Shown here piece after piece: positions 5,411 to 5,460 of a DNA stretch of 5,460 nucleotides; positions within the stretch are counted from its first letter, which is position 1; every line of letters begins with the position of its first letter. This DNA comes from an uncultured Moraxella sp. (GTDB lineage Bacteria; Pseudomonadota; Gammaproteobacteria; Pseudomonadales; Moraxellaceae). The notes beneath the pieces were generated by a model. It did not search any database. It saw only the letters and a list, made by a program, of their open reading frames with translations, and had not been told where the DNA came from. Location: assembly GCA_937975585.1 (NCBI GenBank), contig CALJUC010000045.1, forward strand, positions 1 to 5,460, read 5' to 3'. Position numbers and translations under genes: made by a program.

Positions 5411-5460
5411 AGATCGGAAGAGCACACGTCTGAACTCCAGTCACGCCAATGTATCTCGTA
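5411..5460 (+). other. Untrimmed Illumina TruSeq-type adapter with 8-base index (not genomic)
   Basis: From 5411 the sequence begins AGATCGGAAGAGCACACGTC and continues to TCAC at 5444, which is the standard 34-base TruSeq read-1 3' adapter including the A of the ligation overhang. Next comes GCCAATGT (5445-5452), an eight-base index that begins with TruSeq index 6 (GCCAAT). ATCTCGTA (5453-5460) follows, the start of the P7-side adapter. All 50 bases are accounted for. This is assembly contamination at a contig end. Confidence 0.98.

Noticed and set aside
5240..5425. Minus-strand open frame starting MLFRS at the right end
   Set aside because: It is antisense to pntA and starts inside the sequencing adapter, so it is an artefact.

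Overview
The window looks like a chromosomal contig end from a gammaproteobacterium of moderate GC content. The protein sequences suggest Moraxellaceae (Psychrobacter or Moraxella-like). That placement is a judgement from protein resemblance and gene style, not a computed classification. No mobile element, CRISPR array, rRNA or tRNA gene was seen.

Layout, left to right. Positions 1-1941 hold a minus-strand operon of three genes. In transcription order they are a small DUF1190 lipoprotein (YgiB/YjfM-like), a glutathionylspermidine-synthase-like ATP-grasp ligase (YgiC/YjfC-like), and a DUF350 membrane protein (YjfL-like) that runs off the left edge. The first two genes are translationally coupled by a TAATG overlap. 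A divergent intergenic region (1942-2153) separates this operon from rnz on the plus strand (2154-3245), which encodes the tRNA 3'-processing endonuclease RNase Z. A strong hairpin with an A-tract before it and a T-tract after it (3293-3327) lies between rnz and the convergent minus-strand gene (3348-4733). That gene encodes a secreted lipoprotein glycerophosphodiester phosphodiesterase. A 417-bp AT-rich divergent region (4734-5150) holds its promoter and that of pntA. pntA (from 5151) encodes the alpha subunit of the proton-translocating NAD(P) transhydrogenase and is cut off at the right end.

The clearest unusual signal is technical. The last 50 bases (5411-5460) are an Illumina TruSeq-type adapter with an eight-base index, not genomic DNA, and they fuse in frame to pntA. 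The protein predicted across this junction ends in an artefact peptide.

The most biologically interesting unit is the DUF1190 / ATP-grasp / DUF350 operon. This gene association is known from enterobacterial yjf and ygi loci, but its biochemical role is still poorly defined. The lipoprotein here is unusually compact yet keeps the family's C-terminal VTRGGFG motif, so it is a possible substrate of the ligase (inference). I found no convincing wholly new system.
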